Shown: positions 34,382 to 43,223 of the stretch, piece by piece | Numbering within the stretch: the stretch's first letter is position 1 | How the letters are laid out: each line of letters starts with the position of its first letter | Assembly: GCA_910585295.1 (NCBI GenBank) | Contig: CAJUDE010000026.1 | Span: 43,288 to 107,287, forward strand | Origin: an uncultured Lachnospiraceae bacterium | GTDB taxonomy: Bacteria > Bacillota > Clostridia > Lachnospirales > Lachnospiraceae | Length of the DNA: 64,000 bases | Direction of reading: 5' to 3' | The notes under the pieces: model-generated | Told to the model about the DNA's origin: nothing | The model's input: the letters and a program-made list of their open reading frames with translations, nothing else | Databases searched by the model: none | Position numbers and translations under genes: made by a program

Positions 34382-36346
34382 TTACTCCGCCGCCATGCCA
34401 AGCCCTGGGGTTTTCCCTGTATAAAGCTGGTAATACCTGCCTTGCTGGGCAATTAAATCATCATGGGTCCCCCGTTCTATCACCCTGCCCTGCTCTAACA
34501 CCATAATGCAATCGCTGTTGCGCACAGTGGAAAGCCTGTGGGCGATTACAAACGTAGTCCTTCCTTTCATCAGCTTATCCATGCCATCCTGCACCAGCCG
34601 TTCAGTCCTGGTGTCAATGGAGCTGGTAGCTTCATCCAAAATCAGCACCGGCGGGTCTGCCACTGCCGCCCTGGCGATGGCAAGGAGCTGGCGCTGCCCC
34701 TGGCTTAGGTTTGCCCCGTCCCCAGTCAGCATGGTCTGGTAGCCCTCTGGCAGCCTGCGGATAAACTGGTCTGCATTGGCAAGCTTTGCCGCTGCAACCA
34801 CCTCCTCATCCGTGGCGTCCAGCTTCCCATACCGGATATTTTCCATTACTGTGTTGGTGAACAAATGGGTGTCCTGCAGCACAATGCCCAAGGAACGGCG
34901 CAAGTCCGCCTTTTTAATCTTATTGATATTAATCCCATCATACCTGATTTTCCCATCTTGGATATCATAGAACCGGTTGATCAAGTTCGTGATTGTGGTT
35001 TTCCCCGCCCCAGTGGAGCCGACAAATGCAATTTTCTGCCCTGCATTCGCAAACATCTTCACATTGTGCAGCACAATCTTATCTGGGTTATACCCAAAGT
35101 CCACATCGTCAAACACTACGTCGCCTGTCAATTCAATATAATCTGTGGTACCCTCTGCCTGGTGGAAATGCTTCCATGCCCAAAGCCCGGTCCTCTGCCC
35201 GGATTCCACCAGCACGCCATCTTCTTTCCTGGCATTCACCAAGGTCACATACCCCTGGTCAACCTCTGGCTTTTCATCTAACAGCGCGAATACACGTTCA
35301 GCCCCAGCCAACGCCATAACCACGCTGTTTAACTGCTGGCTCACCTGGTTAATTGGCATATTAAAGCTCCGGTTAAAGGTCAAAAAGCTTGCCAGCCCGC
35401 CCAAAGTGAACCCCCCTACCTTATTTAAGGCAAGGACACCGCCCACCATAGCGCAGACCACATAACTTAAATTCCCAAGCTGCAGGTTTACGGGCCCTAA
35501 CATATTTGCAAATTTATTGGCGTTGTTGGCGCTGGCAAACAGCTCTTCGTTCAACTCCTGAAACTGCTTTTTGCTCTCTTCCTCATGGCAGAACACTTTC
35601 ACCACTTTCTGCCCTTCCATCACTTCCTCGATATACCCGTTGACCTTCCCTAGGTCCTTCTGCTGCGCAATAAAGTATTTCCCGCTCTTTCCGGCAAAAG
35701 TCTTGGTTGCAAACAGCATAATTGCTACCATAATAAATGTCACAACTGTCAACGGCACATTTAAAATCAGCATACTCACAAAAATGCTTACCACGCTCAG
35801 GGCGCTGGACAAAAGCTGCGGCATGCTTTGGCTGATCATTTGCCGCAGGGTGTCAATGTCATTGGTATAAACTGACATAATGTCCCCATGGGAATGGGTG
35901 TCAAAATATTTGATTGGCAGGCTCTCCATATGGGTAAACATGTCGTCCCTCAGGTTACGGAGCGTCCCCTGGGTAACTTTTACCATGACCCGGTTATAGG
36001 CCCAGGTGGACAAAGCCCCAACCGCATAGATTGCCCCTACCTTAAAGATAGCCGCCGCCAACGGCGCGAAATCTGGATGCTCCTCGCCAACCATCGGCAG
36101 GATATACACATCAATCAACGTCTGCATAAATAAGGTACCCTGCACATTTGCAAGCACCCCCACAAGAATCCCAATTACCACAAAAATAACATGGAACTTA
36201 TAATTGGCAAGGATATACCGCATCAGGCGGGCAAACAATTTCCCAGGGTTCTTGATTTTGGGCTTCGGCCCACGCGGCCCTTTCGCCATCGGCCCCTTTG
36301 GCTGCGCGTTTGCGCCTTGGGTATTTTCTTTTTTTGTCCCTTCCAT
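34382..36346 (-). CDS. ABC exporter half-transporter (membrane and ATPase), second subunit
   Basis: The 654-residue protein has an N-terminal cytoplasmic extension rich in Gly, Pro and Lys, six membrane helices, then an ATPase domain: Walker A IAFVGSTGAGKTTITNL, signature NLSQGQRQLLAIARA, Walker B VLILDEATSSIDTRTE and the switch AHRLSTVRNSD. It is of the MdlB/LmrC-D multidrug-like class and should form a heterodimer with the preceding subunit. Its start overlaps that gene's stop by one base. Regulation by the MarR protein at the operon head is likely. Confidence 0.95.
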   Translation of the reverse strand: MEGTKKENTQGANAQPKGPMAKGPRGPKPKIKNPGKLFARLMRYILANYKFHVIFVVIGILVGVLANVQGTLFMQTLIDVYILPMVGEEHPDFAPLAAAIFKVGAIYAVGALSTWAYNRVMVKVTQGTLRNLRDDMFTHMESLPIKYFDTHSHGDIMSVYTNDIDTLRQMISQSMPQLLSSALSVVSIFVSMLILNVPLTVVTFIMVAIMLFATKTFAGKSGKYFIAQQKDLGKVNGYIEEVMEGQKVVKVFCHEEESKKQFQELNEELFASANNANKFANMLGPVNLQLGNLSYVVCAMVGGVLALNKVGGFTLGGLASFLTFNRSFNMPINQVSQQLNSVVMALAGAERVFALLDEKPEVDQGYVTLVNARKEDGVLVESGQRTGLWAWKHFHQAEGTTDYIELTGDVVFDDVDFGYNPDKIVLHNVKMFANAGQKIAFVGSTGAGKTTITNLINRFYDIQDGKIRYDGININKIKKADLRRSLGIVLQDTHLFTNTVMENIRYGKLDATDEEVVAAAKLANADQFIRRLPEGYQTMLTGDGANLSQGQRQLLAIARAAVADPPVLILDEATSSIDTRTERLVQDGMDKLMKGRTTFVIAHRLSTVRNSDCIMVLEQGRVIERGTHDDLIAQQGRYYQLYTGKTPGLGMAAE

Positions 36347-38097
36347 TACCTGCCACCTCCTTGCTGGTCAAAATCCCCGCCGCCCCCGGTCTGGGATTCA
36401 TAGACATCACGGTAAATCTCACTCTTTTCCAATAATTCCTCGTGGGTGCCAAAATCAACCACCCTCCCATTATCCATAACAACCACCTTGTCTGCATTCT
36501 GCACGCTGGAAACCCGCTGGGCAATAATCAGCTTTGTGGTATCTGGGATCTCCGTGGCAAAAGCCTGGCGGATCTTGCTGTCCGTGGCCGTGTCCACTGC
36601 GCTGGTGGAGTCATCCAGAATCAGGATCTTTGGTTTTTTCAATAATGCCCTGGCAATGCAAAGCCTCTGCTTCTGCCCGCCGGACACATTGCTGCCGCCC
36701 TGCTCAATATACGTCTCATATTGGTCTGGGAACTGCTCAATGAATTCATGGGCGCATGCCATCTTGCATACCCGGATGCAATCCTCCTTTGTGGCATTTT
36801 TATCGCCCCACCGAAGGTTATCCAGTATGGTGCCGGAAAATAATACATTTTTCTGCAATACCACTGACACCTGGTTGCGCAATGCCTCCATATCATATTT
36901 TCTTACATCCACCCCTCCTACGGACACGGTTCCGGCAGTCACATCGTACAGGCGGCTAATCAGGTTCACTAGGCTGGACTTAGCGCTCCCCGTCCCGCCA
37001 ATAATCCCAATCGTTTCACCTGCATGGATTTCTAAGTTGATGTCTTTTAATACCGGCTCCTCGCTTTCTGCACGGTAGGAAAAATCCACATGCTCAAACA
37101 CAATGCTTCCATCCGCCACCTCTGTGACAGGCTGCGCTGGATTCGAGAGGCTGCTGGTTTCATTGATCACTTCCGCAATACGCTCTGCGCTTGCCATGCT
37201 CATAGTCACCATCACAAAAATCATCGAGAGCATCATAAGGCTCATAAGTATGTTCATGCAGTATGTCATAAGGCTCATAAGCTGCCCGGTGGTCAGGGCG
37301 TCCGTCACAACCATTTTTGCCCCCAGCCAACTAATTGCCAGGATGCACCCATACACTGCAACCTGCATCAAGGGCGCATTCCAAGTCAGGATATTCTCTG
37401 CCTTCGTAAACATCTGGAAAATATTCCCGCTGGCCTTAGTGAACTTATCATTTTCATAATCTTCCCGCACATACGCCTTTACCACGCGGATAGCAGAGAC
37501 ATTTTCCTGCACGCTGGCATTTAAATCGTCATATTTTGGAAAAATCTGCTTGAAATACTTCATCGCTTTGCCCATAATCAAAAATAAGCAAAAGCCCAGG
37601 CAAATTACTGCAATCAGATAAATGCTTGCCAGCTTTGCATTGATAAAAAAAGCCATGGCCATGGCTGTCACCATACTAATTGGGGCGCGCACGCACATGC
37701 GCAGTATCATCTGGTAAGCATTCTGAATATTGGTCACATCTGTAGTCAGGCGCGTCACAAGCCCAGCCGTGGAAAATTTATCAATATTTGCAAAAGAAAA
37801 GCTCTGGATGTTATTGAACATTGCAGCCCTTAAGTTCTTTGCCAGCCCTGTGGCGGCGCTTGCCCCGTACTTAGCCCCAAGCATCCCTGCCAGCAGCCCA
37901 AACAGCGCAAGGGCCATCATCACTGCCCCTGTCTTATAGATATAAGCCATATCCCCTTTTTCCACCCCATTGTCAATAATCGCCGCCATTAACAGAGGTA
38001 TCAGCATTTCCATAATAACTTCCAGAACCATGCACGCCGGGGTCACAAGGGAATCTTTTTTAAATTCCTTCACCTGCCCTAAAATTGTTTTTACCAT
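36346..38097 (-). CDS. ABC exporter half-transporter (membrane and ATPase), first subunit
   Basis: The 583-residue half-transporter has six membrane helices and an ATPase domain with IGIIGGTGSAKSSLVNLISRLYD (Walker A, with Ala instead of the usual Gly before Lys), signature NVSGGQKQRLCIARALL, and ILILDDSTSAVDTATD. The D at the usual catalytic Glu position (LDDSTS rather than LDEATS) marks this as the degenerate-site partner of a heterodimeric exporter; the other subunit has LDEATS. GAGAGGGACAGGA precedes the ATG. Confidence 0.95.
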   Translation of the reverse strand: MVKTILGQVKEFKKDSLVTPACMVLEVIMEMLIPLLMAAIIDNGVEKGDMAYIYKTGAVMMALALFGLLAGMLGAKYGASAATGLAKNLRAAMFNNIQSFSFANIDKFSTAGLVTRLTTDVTNIQNAYQMILRMCVRAPISMVTAMAMAFFINAKLASIYLIAVICLGFCLFLIMGKAMKYFKQIFPKYDDLNASVQENVSAIRVVKAYVREDYENDKFTKASGNIFQMFTKAENILTWNAPLMQVAVYGCILAISWLGAKMVVTDALTTGQLMSLMTYCMNILMSLMMLSMIFVMVTMSMASAERIAEVINETSSLSNPAQPVTEVADGSIVFEHVDFSYRAESEEPVLKDINLEIHAGETIGIIGGTGSAKSSLVNLISRLYDVTAGTVSVGGVDVRKYDMEALRNQVSVVLQKNVLFSGTILDNLRWGDKNATKEDCIRVCKMACAHEFIEQFPDQYETYIEQGGSNVSGGQKQRLCIARALLKKPKILILDDSTSAVDTATDSKIRQAFATEIPDTTKLIIAQRVSSVQNADKVVVMDNGRVVDFGTHEELLEKSEIYRDVYESQTGGGGDFDQQGGGR

Positions 38098-38119
38098 TCC
38101 TGTCCCTCTCTTTCTAAAG

Positions 38120-38605
38120 TTATTTTTTCTTGGACGAATGCGCCTGGGAATAACTGTTCGCGATATCTTCCTCCAAATTCTGTTTCAATTTCCCTACCAC
38201 TGCGAGGAACATCTCGATTTCCTCTGGCGTAATGCCCCGCTTGCAGCGTTCTTCCAAAATATCTAGATAACCGATATGCTGCTCATGGGTCCTTCTTCCT
38301 TTTTCGGTTAAGACAAGCTTCTTTAATCGGCCGTCTTCTTCCACCGATTCCCGGCAGATATACCCTTTTTTCTCCATCAGCTTAACAATGCTGGTCACAG
38401 TGGACTTTACAATAGAAAATTCAGCCTCTATATCTTTCTGGAAAATATCACGTCCGTCATTCTCATACAGAAAGCCCAGAATCCAGCCGTGCATGACAGT
38501 CACTTCATCCACGCCTTTCTGTCTGGTTTCATAGGCAAACATATTCCGAAAAAACAAGTTATCCAATGTCTTAAGCGCAAAGCCCAAAGTATCTTTCCTT
38601 TTCAT
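38120..38605 (-). CDS. MarR-family transcriptional regulator
   Basis: The 161-residue protein has the winged-helix core of MarR regulators: TVMHGWILGFLYENDGRDIFQKDIEAEFSIVKSTVTSIVKLMEKKGYI, then the wing ESVEEDGRLKKLVLTEKGRRTHE. It ends in a Ser/Lys tail. It heads the operon encoding the two ABC half-transporters, the common layout for a drug-responsive repressor. GGGGAGGAACAG precedes the ATG. A consensus promoter lies at 38700-38727. Confidence 0.95.
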   Translation of the reverse strand: MKRKDTLGFALKTLDNLFFRNMFAYETRQKGVDEVTVMHGWILGFLYENDGRDIFQKDIEAEFSIVKSTVTSIVKLMEKKGYICRESVEEDGRLKKLVLTEKGRRTHEQHIGYLDILEERCKRGITPEEIEMFLAVVGKLKQNLEEDIANSYSQAHSSKKK

Positions 38606-38699
38606 CCCATGCTGTTCCTCCCCTTAATGCAAGAAGGGTCCCCGGGTGCGTATGCCATGCCTCCCTCCCTGCAGGTCAATAATTGTTTGATAAAGAACT

Positions 38700-38727
38700 A
38701 TTATATGCAGAAAAATTTTATTGTCAA
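38700..38727 (-). promoter_or_regulatory. Promoter of the MarR-ABC operon
   Basis: TTGACA (38727-38722), 16 bases, TATAAT (38705-38700) on the minus strand: two consensus hexamers, about 95 bases before the MarR start. The region just downstream (CTTTATCAAACAATTATTG) is a plausible MarR site. Confidence 0.8.
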
Positions 38728-38750
38728 GGGATTTTAGTAATTTTTAATAA

Positions 38751-38789
38751 ATACAAAACTCCCATACCTAATATATGGGAGTTTTGTAT
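38751..38789. terminator. Perfect 16-bp hairpin
   Basis: ATACAAAACTCCCATA (38751-38766) and TATGGGAGTTTTGTAT (38774-38789) are exact complements. It could end transcription from the plus-strand side or mark the boundary of the AT-rich patch that follows. Confidence 0.55.
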
Positions 38790-38844
38790 CCGGGCATCCC
38801 TTCTGCCCGTCCACATCTTACATACAAAATTTTATATCTAAATT

Positions 38845-39125
38845 TAGGTTCCTGACGCAGAGGCATTCTGCCGCCTGTAGGAATCATTGTCTTTTTGGCT
38901 TAATTCTTTCTCTGCCTGCGCCAGTTTTTTCTCCAATTTCCGTATTTCCCCTCTTGGGAGCAGGACAAAGTGCAAACGCGCGTCAGCCTGTACGCTATTC
39001 TTCTGCAGATAAGGGACAGCGGCACAAAGCAGATAGTAAGCGACGCCTTGAAGAAATTAAACGCCCTGTCTGAAAAAACGTGTGCAGAACAGACCGCCCC
39101 CTCTATACAGGGGGTAAAGCGGTAA
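38845..39125. pseudogene. Decayed gene fragments, possibly from a mobile element
   Basis: Two coding-like pieces lack starts. On the minus strand (about 38845-39040) a frame reads YYLLCAAVPYLQK, then VLLPRGEIRKLEKKLAQAEK with a short coiled coil and stop. On the plus strand (about 39010-39125) a frame ends SDALKKLNALSEKTC...GVKR, with a TAATG overlap to a six-codon frame. They overlap head-on, so they look like joined remnants. I do not recognise either. With flanking AT-rich DNA they fill the 38606-39243 interval. Confidence 0.35.
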
Positions 39126-39243
39126 TGCGGGAAGTCGATGGTTAAACGGAACAGGGCAAAAAAGTTTAAGGAATATTTAATAGAATTGAGCGTTCATTTG
39201 TGGTAAAATAAAATTGTCAGATGATTCCGTAGGAGGTATAGTT

Positions 39244-39930
39244 ATGTCAAAAAAAACCAGGATAGGAATTGTATTTATATCAATATCTATTATATTATCA
39301 CTAAGCGGGTGTGGTAGGTCTGCAAAACAGGAGGATTCCAACAGTGTTGGCCATACTAAAAATATAAATACTGTTGAAACTGATATGTCAGAAGCCGCTA
39401 ATGTAATCATTCCGTTAAAAAGCAACAGCATTGCTGATGATTTTGATGGCAGCTATGATGGATATGAATATTATCTTACAAAGGAAGAACTTATTGCGGA
39501 TATTGAACAGGGTTATATCTTTCGTTTAGATACAGCATTTAAAAAAGATTATGCGCCATTTGTTACGCAAAGAAATTGGTCTTTTTATGCGCATGAAGAA
39601 AATACTGTCAACTTAGAAGTAAGTTTTTCTGATTTGCTTATGAAACCAAAAGAAAATATCTTCCCAATGGACGAACAGGTTATAGTTGAAGTAATTTCGC
39701 CAGACAAAGAAACCGTATACTGTTTTAAAAAAGTGGGAGATGAAATTACTGAGGATACTTCCATACAAGAACAAATTTCTGTTACAGAAGGCGAGTGGAC
39801 GTTAAGAATCAGTTTCGGATATTGTTGCGGAAATACACCAGCCTGTTTGAAGATTGCAGCAGTCTATGAAAATCCAACGGAAGATGATATTAACTGGTTA
39901 AAAGAGGAACGATTGTCTAACAAAATATGA
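39244..39930 (+). CDS. Putative lipoprotein of unknown function
   Basis: The 228-residue product has a basic start, a hydrophobic stretch (IGIVFISISIILSL) and the lipobox LSGC, so it should be lipid-anchored outside the cell. The mature part is acidic, contains YDGYEYYLTKEELIADIEQGY and ends with a paired-Cys motif GYCCGNTPAC. I do not recognise a family. TAGGAGGTATAGTT precedes the ATG at 39244. The gene is clearly more AT-rich than its neighbours and stands alone on the plus strand between decayed DNA and a terminator, which suggests acquisition by transfer. Confidence 0.82.
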   Translation: MSKKTRIGIVFISISIILSLSGCGRSAKQEDSNSVGHTKNINTVETDMSEAANVIIPLKSNSIADDFDGSYDGYEYYLTKEELIADIEQGYIFRLDTAFKKDYAPFVTQRNWSFYAHEENTVNLEVSFSDLLMKPKENIFPMDEQVIVEVISPDKETVYCFKKVGDEITEDTSIQEQISVTEGEWTLRISFGYCCGNTPACLKIAAVYENPTEDDINWLKEERLSNKI

Positions 39931-39968
39931 TATATAACATAGACTTTTGCTCATTATGAGATATAACA

Positions 39969-40000
39969 GGCGCTTAGAAAATCAATCTAAGCGCTTTTTT
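39969..40000 (+). terminator. Lipoprotein gene terminator
   Basis: GCGCTTAGA and TCTAAGCGC form a perfect 9-bp stem with a 7-base loop, followed by TTTTTT, 40 bases after the stop. Confidence 0.9.
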
Positions 40001-40060
40001 ACGCTCTGTTTTCAGTATCAAGGCAAAAGCGGATATAAAAAATAAATACATTTTACTTTT

Positions 40061-40100
40061 GGCAGCGATTTATTTTATCAAAAAATCTGCTGCCTTTTTT
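40061..40100 (+). terminator. Second terminator-like hairpin
   Basis: GGCAGCGATT and AATCTGCTGCC pair imperfectly and are followed by TTTTTT. No plus-strand gene lies directly before it, so it may be left over from lost DNA. The rest of 39931-40262 holds only a 23-codon frame at 40148-40219 after AAGGAAAAGG, of unknown meaning. Confidence 0.6.
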
Positions 40101-40262
40101 ATTTTCAAAAACTATTAACGCACCATAGTAAGGAAAAGGTATCAAAAATGGTGGAAAGCAAAGTTATCACGAATATTTTCAACGCACTAGCCAAAACTAT
40201 TCCAAAAGCAAGAAAGTGAAAATGCCGAAGCCCGAACTCTATGTAATGATATGTACAATTCC

Positions 40263-40724
40263 TTACCCTTGCCTATGCACATACATCCGGCTTTGCCCTT
40301 CCCCATCTTCTTCCTGAGCCATACATAAAAATTCTCAGCCATAGCGTTCATAAAAAGAAGTATGGTCCGTGGCAAGGTACAACGTGCCAATACCCCTCTT
40401 TTCCATATCGCGGCACGCATATTCCAGAAGCCCTCCCGCAATGCCCTGCCCCCGGTATTCTTCTTCCACATAGACGGCGCAGACATTCGGGGTTAAATCC
40501 TTCCGTTTATGGAAATCATTCTCTATCACGCCAAGCCCTCCCGCAATCTTACCATCTGCCATTGCCAGGTACCATTGCGGTATGGAATTTCCGCCCCTCA
40601 GGCTCTCCTCCATGCTTTCCTGATATGCCTCCTGTGGGATCCCCCACTTACTATGGAACCAGCTTGCGGCCTGTCCCAGCAATTGCGGGCATTCCTGCAA
40701 CGTTATAATTTTATAATTACCCAT
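40263..40724 (-). pseudogene. GNAT-family acetyltransferase with in-frame TGA
   Basis: The 129-codon open frame encodes an N-acetyltransferase with the acetyl-CoA site VCAVYVEEEYRGQGIAGGLLEYACRD and the typical end TLYLATDHTSFYERYG, where it meets TGA at 40337-40335. Reading through in the same frame gives EFLCMAQEEDG...YVHRQG and then TAA at 40265-40263. The family usually has YERYGW-E-F here, so a TGG to TGA change has most likely removed the last 23 residues. The shortened protein keeps the core CoA fold and may still work. No operon partner. Confidence 0.8.
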
Positions 40725-40875
40725 CCTTACTCCTTCTTCTTGTAGAAATCGCCAAACCCTGCACCACCGCCTCTACATTTATTATAAACAGACAGCGGCT
40801 TTTTGCAATAGCCCCCAAACTAAATTCCATTTCAGGCGCAGAGCTGCGCACAAAGAATCCTGCTTTCCTATAAAA

Positions 40876-40916
40876 GAAAAACCCCAGACATCCACTTAAC
40901 CTTGTGGATATCTGGG
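40876..40916 (-). terminator. Terminator of the hexuronate operon
   Basis: CCCAGATATCCAC and GTGGATGTCTGGGG pair on the minus strand, followed by TTTTTC, 30 bases after the SDR stop. Confidence 0.85.
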
Positions 40917-40945
40917 TTCCTTAACATTAATCCCTTTTCCTAAAC

Positions 40946-41788
40946 TTATACTCCTGAATAAGCAGAATACCCCGCGTCAATGGGAAGCACCACGCCAGTG
41001 ATGGCGCTTGCCGCCTTGTCGTCACACAGGAAAAACACTGCGCCCAGCAGCTCTTCCCCTTCCACAAACCGCCCCATAGGCGTGCCTGCCAGAATTTTAT
41101 TGGACCGCGGCGTAGGCGTGCCATCCTCCTGAAAGAGCAGCGCCCGGTTCTGGTTTGACACCAAAAACCCTGGCGCAATTGCATTGCAGCGTATCCCTGT
41201 CCCAGCAAAATGGGTGGCAAGCCATTGGGTAAAATTAGACACTGCCGCCTTTGCGCCGGAATACGCTGGGATTTTGGTCAGCGGGACATAGGCGTTCATG
41301 GAAGAGACATTTAAAATGCATCCTGATTTTCTGTCCGCCATCTCTTTTGCGAATGCCTGGGTGGGCAGCAATGTCCCCTGGAAATTCAGCTTAAATACAA
41401 AATCCACGCCGTTTGGCTCCAGGTCAAAAAATGTCTTCTGCCCTTCTTTCTTTTCATGTTGGTATTCATTGTCCGTGGTGGCGCGGGGGTTATTCCCTCC
41501 AGCGCCATTGACTAGTATGTCGCAAGGCCCAAGGTCAGACAGCACTTGCTGATGCACTTCCTCTAGCTCTTCTACATCCAGTACATTCGCCTGGTAGCCA
41601 TTGCAGATATAGCCCTCTTCCCTGGCTTCTTTTGCCAGCTTCTCCACGCTCTCTTTATTTAGGTCCAGGGCGGCAACTTTCGCCCCTGCCTGTGCAAAGG
41701 CCCTTGCCATCGTGCCGCACAGCACGCCCCCGGCTCCGGTAACCACCACTACTTTTCCTGTAAAATCTATATTCAATGGTAAGTCCAT
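40946..41788 (-). CDS. uxuB: SDR-family oxidoreductase, probable D-mannonate oxidoreductase
   Basis: The 280-residue protein is a classical short-chain dehydrogenase: VVVVTGAGGVLCGTMARAF (nucleotide site), VNGAGGNNPRATT, NVSSMNAYVPLTKIPAYSGAKAAV (catalytic Ser, Tyr and Lys) and C-terminal GVVLPIDAGYSAYSGV. Position directly after uxaC and uxuA, and similarity to the SDR-type mannonate oxidoreductase YjmF of Bacillus, point to fructuronate to mannonate reduction. The ATG at 41788 is preferred: AAAGGAG lies upstream of it but downstream of the GTG at 41809. The call rests partly on context. Confidence 0.85.
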   Translation of the reverse strand: MDLPLNIDFTGKVVVVTGAGGVLCGTMARAFAQAGAKVAALDLNKESVEKLAKEAREEGYICNGYQANVLDVEELEEVHQQVLSDLGPCDILVNGAGGNNPRATTDNEYQHEKKEGQKTFFDLEPNGVDFVFKLNFQGTLLPTQAFAKEMADRKSGCILNVSSMNAYVPLTKIPAYSGAKAAVSNFTQWLATHFAGTGIRCNAIAPGFLVSNQNRALLFQEDGTPTPRSNKILAGTPMGRFVEGEELLGAVFFLCDDKAASAITGVVLPIDAGYSAYSGV

Positions 41789-41805
41789 GTTTGGCCCATC
41801 TCCTT

Positions 41806-43209
41806 TCACAACACTTCAAACCCGAAAAAATCACGGGTATTTTGGTAACATAGATTGCTGACAAACTTTCCAAGAACCCCCTCGTCAGCAGGGTACTGGC
41901 CGCTTTCCACCCATTCCCCTATCAGCTCGCATAACACCCTCCTGAAATATTCATGGCGAGTATAGCTTAGGAACGAACGGGAGTCTGTCAACATCCCTAC
42001 AAAGCAGCCCAGCACCCCGTTTGCCGCCAGCTCAGTCAATTGGCTGCGCATCCCAAACCGGTTGTCATTAAACCACCAGGCGCTGCCCTGCTGGATTTTC
42101 CCAGGAACCCCGCCGCCCTGGAAACATGCCATAATTGTGGCAAGGGCTGTATTGTCTGTAGGGTTTAAGGAATACAGGATTGTTTTGGGCAGCCCTCCAT
42201 TTTCGTTAAATGCATTTAGCAGGGGCGCCACATGCTCCACGCCGGACTGGCTGTTTATGGCGTCATACCCGGTATCTGGCCCAAGGGACGCAAACTGAAC
42301 CTGGTTGGCATTTCGGATGCAGCCAAAATGGATTTGCATCACCCAGTTTTTCTGGGCATACTTTTTGGCGCAGGCAGCCACCACAAAAGTCTTATAAGTG
42401 TCCACCAGTTTTTTATCTGGAAGCATCCCCTCCATTGCCATGGAAAACGCCCTGCCCGCATCCATTTTATCCGGGTTTTCAAACATGCAGTAATCCAGCC
42501 CATGGTCTGCGCACAGGCACCCATGGGCGCCAAAATAGTCTATGCGCCCATACAGCGCCTCCACTACGTCTTCCGCCGTGGCAATTTTGCGCCCTGTAAC
42601 CTTTGACAATTCCCCAATATATTCTGCAAACCCTGGCTTGTCAATATTCACCGCCTTATCTGGACGGAATGCCGGAAGCACCTGGATATCCATCGTCGGG
42701 TCTTCCTTTATCTTCTCATGCCATTCCAGGCTGTCGATTGGGTCGTCGGTAGTGCAAAGGGCCCGCACATGAAACTTGCGCATCAAAGAACGTGCCGAAT
42801 ACCCTTTTAATACCTCATTGCACTTATCATAAATTTCATCTGCATTTTCCAGGCTCAGCGGTTCTTCCACCCCAAACCCGCGCAAAAGCTCCAGATGGCT
42901 CCAGTGGTAAATTGGGTTTCCCATTAATTTTGGCATCACACTGGCAAAAGCACGAAACTTCTCCCGGTCTGGCGCATCCCCGGTAACTTTATCCTCAGTA
43001 ATCCCGCCTGCCCGCATCACACGCCATTTATAATGGTCGCCACCCAGCCAGATTTGGGAAATGTTCTCAAATTTCCGGTCTTGGGCAATCTCCTGTGGGC
43101 TGATATGGCAATGGTAGTCAATAATCGGCAGTTTCTTTGCCGTCCCATGGTAAAGTTTTTCCGCCGTTGGCGTTGACAGCAGGAAATTTTCATCCATAAA
43201 TGTCCTCAT
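41806..43209 (-). CDS. uxaC: Glucuronate isomerase
   Basis: The 467-residue enzyme matches UxaC, which isomerises D-glucuronate to D-fructuronate (and galacturonate to tagaturonate). Visible signatures are FLLSTPTAEKLYHGTAKKLPIIDYHCHISPQEIA near the start (metal-binding His pair, partial segment), WSHLELLRGFGVEEPLS, TTDDPIDSLEWH and RHEYFRRVLCELIGEWV. The ATG at 43209 follows GGGGGAG; the frame to 43320 lies inside uxuA. It starts 14 bases after uxuA ends. Confidence 0.96.
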   Translation of the reverse strand: MRTFMDENFLLSTPTAEKLYHGTAKKLPIIDYHCHISPQEIAQDRKFENISQIWLGGDHYKWRVMRAGGITEDKVTGDAPDREKFRAFASVMPKLMGNPIYHWSHLELLRGFGVEEPLSLENADEIYDKCNEVLKGYSARSLMRKFHVRALCTTDDPIDSLEWHEKIKEDPTMDIQVLPAFRPDKAVNIDKPGFAEYIGELSKVTGRKIATAEDVVEALYGRIDYFGAHGCLCADHGLDYCMFENPDKMDAGRAFSMAMEGMLPDKKLVDTYKTFVVAACAKKYAQKNWVMQIHFGCIRNANQVQFASLGPDTGYDAINSQSGVEHVAPLLNAFNENGGLPKTILYSLNPTDNTALATIMACFQGGGVPGKIQQGSAWWFNDNRFGMRSQLTELAANGVLGCFVGMLTDSRSFLSYTRHEYFRRVLCELIGEWVESGQYPADEGVLGKFVSNLCYQNTRDFFGFEVL

Positions 43210-43223
43210 CTTTGCACTCCCCC

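Noticed and set aside
40148..40219. 23-codon plus-strand frame
   Set aside because: It has an AAGGAAAAGG ribosome-site-like stretch but no recognisable family or partner, so it is not listed as a gene.
40187..40486. 99-residue minus-strand frame overlapping the GNAT gene
   Set aside because: It is another frame of the GNAT gene; the in-frame read-through past TGA gives better acetyltransferase sequence.
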